Below are positions 63,013 to 64,000 of a DNA stretch of 64,000 bases, piece after piece. The notes under the pieces were generated by a model. It was not told the DNA's origin. It did no database searches and saw only the letters and a list, made by a program, of their open reading frames with translations. Each line of letters starts with the position of its first letter. Positions within the stretch are counted from its first letter, which is position 1. This DNA comes from Prevotella melaninogenica (GTDB lineage: Bacteria > Bacteroidota > Bacteroidia > Bacteroidales > Bacteroidaceae). Both the position numbers and the translations under genes were made by a program. The stretch lies in contig NZ_CP072359.1 of the NCBI RefSeq assembly GCF_018128065.1, positions 434,001-498,000 on the forward strand, in the 5' to 3' direction.

Positions 63013-63297
63013 CTATCTTACAGCGATAGGCGGTTGTTTGATTTTACTTGCTATCTGTAAAATCCTTTTAAGCAAAGTGGTAACTGAAATTTCCAATACT
63101 CGTGCCATACTACAAATACCCAGCTCTTCTTTGGTCAGTTGAATGATTTCAGAATCAGTGTTAGGAAAATAGGCTTTGTCGGTGTAGCCAGTAATAACAC
63201 GTTTCTGGCAATGTTTGCATTAGTAGCATTGTTTGCCATTGCGTTTCTTCTCATTTTTGATCATTTCCATTGAACAGCAATGTGGACATACTAACAT
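63013..63297 (-). pseudogene. IS1-type InsA remnant
   Basis: The frame from ATG 63297 gives MLVCPHCCSMEMIKNEKKRNGKQCY, a TAA, and then CKHCQKRVITGYTDKAYFPNT..LGICSMARVLEISVTTLLKRIL, ending at a TAG. This is the zinc-finger plus helix-turn-helix protein InsA of IS1-family elements, broken by one stop in the second CxxC. The catalytic InsB part is absent. Confidence 0.75.
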
Positions 63298-63341
63298 GGA
63301 TATTGCCCTCTTTCATCGCTTTATTACAATTAAAAAGGAAG

Positions 63342-63821
63342 TTACTGGACATTTATAATTCGCCCTATAATCCTTTGAAGTATACTTTCATTGCTTATTA
63401 ATATAGATGCTGCACCAGTCATTCTGCTGATAATTTTATACTTGCAATCCGTTATCCTTACCTGCGCCATAAACACGCTGCCTTCTGCTGTTTGCCAAGG
63501 TGTATGTGATGTGGATGTTATGATACCATGGGCTGCTCCGTATGTTTCTGCATCGTAACCCTCAATTTCGATGCTTACCGTCATTCCTCTCGTTATCGTA
63601 TTCACGTATTTATAGGGAATGTCTATTGTGCCTTGACGGGCATTTGTCATCTGTACCTTTGCACTGATGGTTTCGGGACAAGGTATAAAGTATGCACCTG
63701 CCAGTAGCCCCAATACCACAATGGTGATGATCGTGATGCCATAACGGACAATCCTTGATGGTATCTCTCCAATGATATGCCTTACCTTTTCGCTACGGAG
63801 TTCTATCTTGTCGTCTGCCAT
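63342..63821 (-). CDS. Short HlyD-type membrane fusion protein
   Basis: A 159-residue protein with an N-terminal cytoplasmic stretch, one membrane helix (residues about 28-48) and a beta-rich periplasmic part (AKVQMTNARQGTIDIPYKYVNTITRGMTVSIEIEGYDAETYGAAHG). It is much shorter than a classic HlyD and lacks the coiled-coil hairpin; such short forms are common beside peptidase-type ABC exporters in Bacteroidetes. It follows an ABC transporter gene on the same strand by about 20 bases. It may work in export of the double-glycine peptide encoded at 50045-50263. Confidence 0.75.
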   Translation of the reverse strand: MADDKIELRSEKVRHIIGEIPSRIVRYGITIITIVVLGLLAGAYFIPCPETISAKVQMTNARQGTIDIPYKYVNTITRGMTVSIEIEGYDAETYGAAHGIITSTSHTPWQTAEGSVFMAQVRITDCKYKIISRMTGAASILISNESILQRIIGRIINVQ

Positions 63822-63840
63822 AATCTTCCTTTTTCTGCTG

Positions 63841-64000
63841 TTAGTTGCCCAATTCCAATTGATTCTTCACAAGGTTATAATATGCGCCTCTCTTTGCTGT
63901 GAGTACTTCGTGGTTGCCGATTTCTACCACCTTGCCTTTATCCAATACCACTATTTGGTCGGCATTCTTCACCGTACTTAGGCGGTGTGCCACGATAACT
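63841..64000 (-). CDS. ABC exporter, C-terminal end (rest beyond the window)
   Basis: Only the last 52 residues are in the window: [40 protein letters not shown]. The H-loop histidine (VAHRLST) and the following strands are typical of the ATP-binding domain of exporter-type ABC proteins. Together with the HlyD-like gene behind it, it is likely the exporter for a bacteriocin-like peptide; whether a C39 peptidase domain is present at the other end cannot be seen. Confidence 0.85.
   Translation of the reverse strand, partial: VIVAHRLSTVKNADQIVVLDKGKVVEIGNHEVLTAKRGAYYNLVKNQLELGN

Overview
The window looks like a Bacteroidetes chromosome, most likely Prevotella or a close relative. The grounds are TAnnTTTG-type -7 promoter boxes, many SpII lipoproteins, Bacteroidetes-type Tra/Mob proteins (DUF4133, DUF4134, DUF4141, DUF3408, DUF3872, DUF1896) and generally AT-rich DNA. 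The species cannot be read from the sequence alone.

Positions 1-7200 are ordinary chromosome: the C-terminal part of an AraC regulator, a membrane-anchored MORN/GH25 lysozyme, a small hxlR - hydrolase - oxidoreductase operon, a CPBP protease, ribF and a CAT-anticodon tRNA. Directly behind the tRNA lies a tyrosine recombinase, so an integrative conjugative element (ICE) of the CTnDOT type probably begins at about 7200 and continues past the right edge of the window.

The ICE reads as follows. At 7.5-13.1 kb are the integrase, DUF1896, small proteins and a fused PcfK-PcfJ protein. At 13.2-17.7 kb is a defence island with a PIN-domain protein and a two-gene Hachiman-like pair (HamA nuclease, HamB helicase). 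At 17.8-32.3 kb is the transfer operon (lysozyme, traQ O N M L K J I G F E D B A, all on the minus strand). An intact 2.5 kb group II intron interrupts the traG ATPase gene in the sense orientation; precise splicing would restore an 837-residue TraG. A probable oriT lies between divergent traA and mobA. The mobA-mobB-mobC operon follows, with an IS982-family element between mobA and mobB.

Behind mobC (37.7 kb to the edge) is a mosaic cargo zone. Three diverged 3' fragments of mobC (38.7, 53.3-56.7 and 62.4 kb) alternate with cargo written on the minus strand. The cargo comprises lipoproteins, a 1239-residue putative defence protein, a toxin remnant with a possible immunity gene, a radical-SAM peptide (RiPP) locus with a four-cysteine precursor and an outer-membrane barrel protein, and a secreted lipase with lipoproteins including an astacin-like protein that has lost its zinc ligands. 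A HlyD/ABC exporter, partly cut by the window edge, closes the region. Many mobile elements (two IS982, an IS3-type element with two MITE derivatives, an IS4-type remnant, an IS66, an IS1-type remnant) have shaped this zone. Two divergent promoter regions with identical 88-bp spacing tie two of the modules together.
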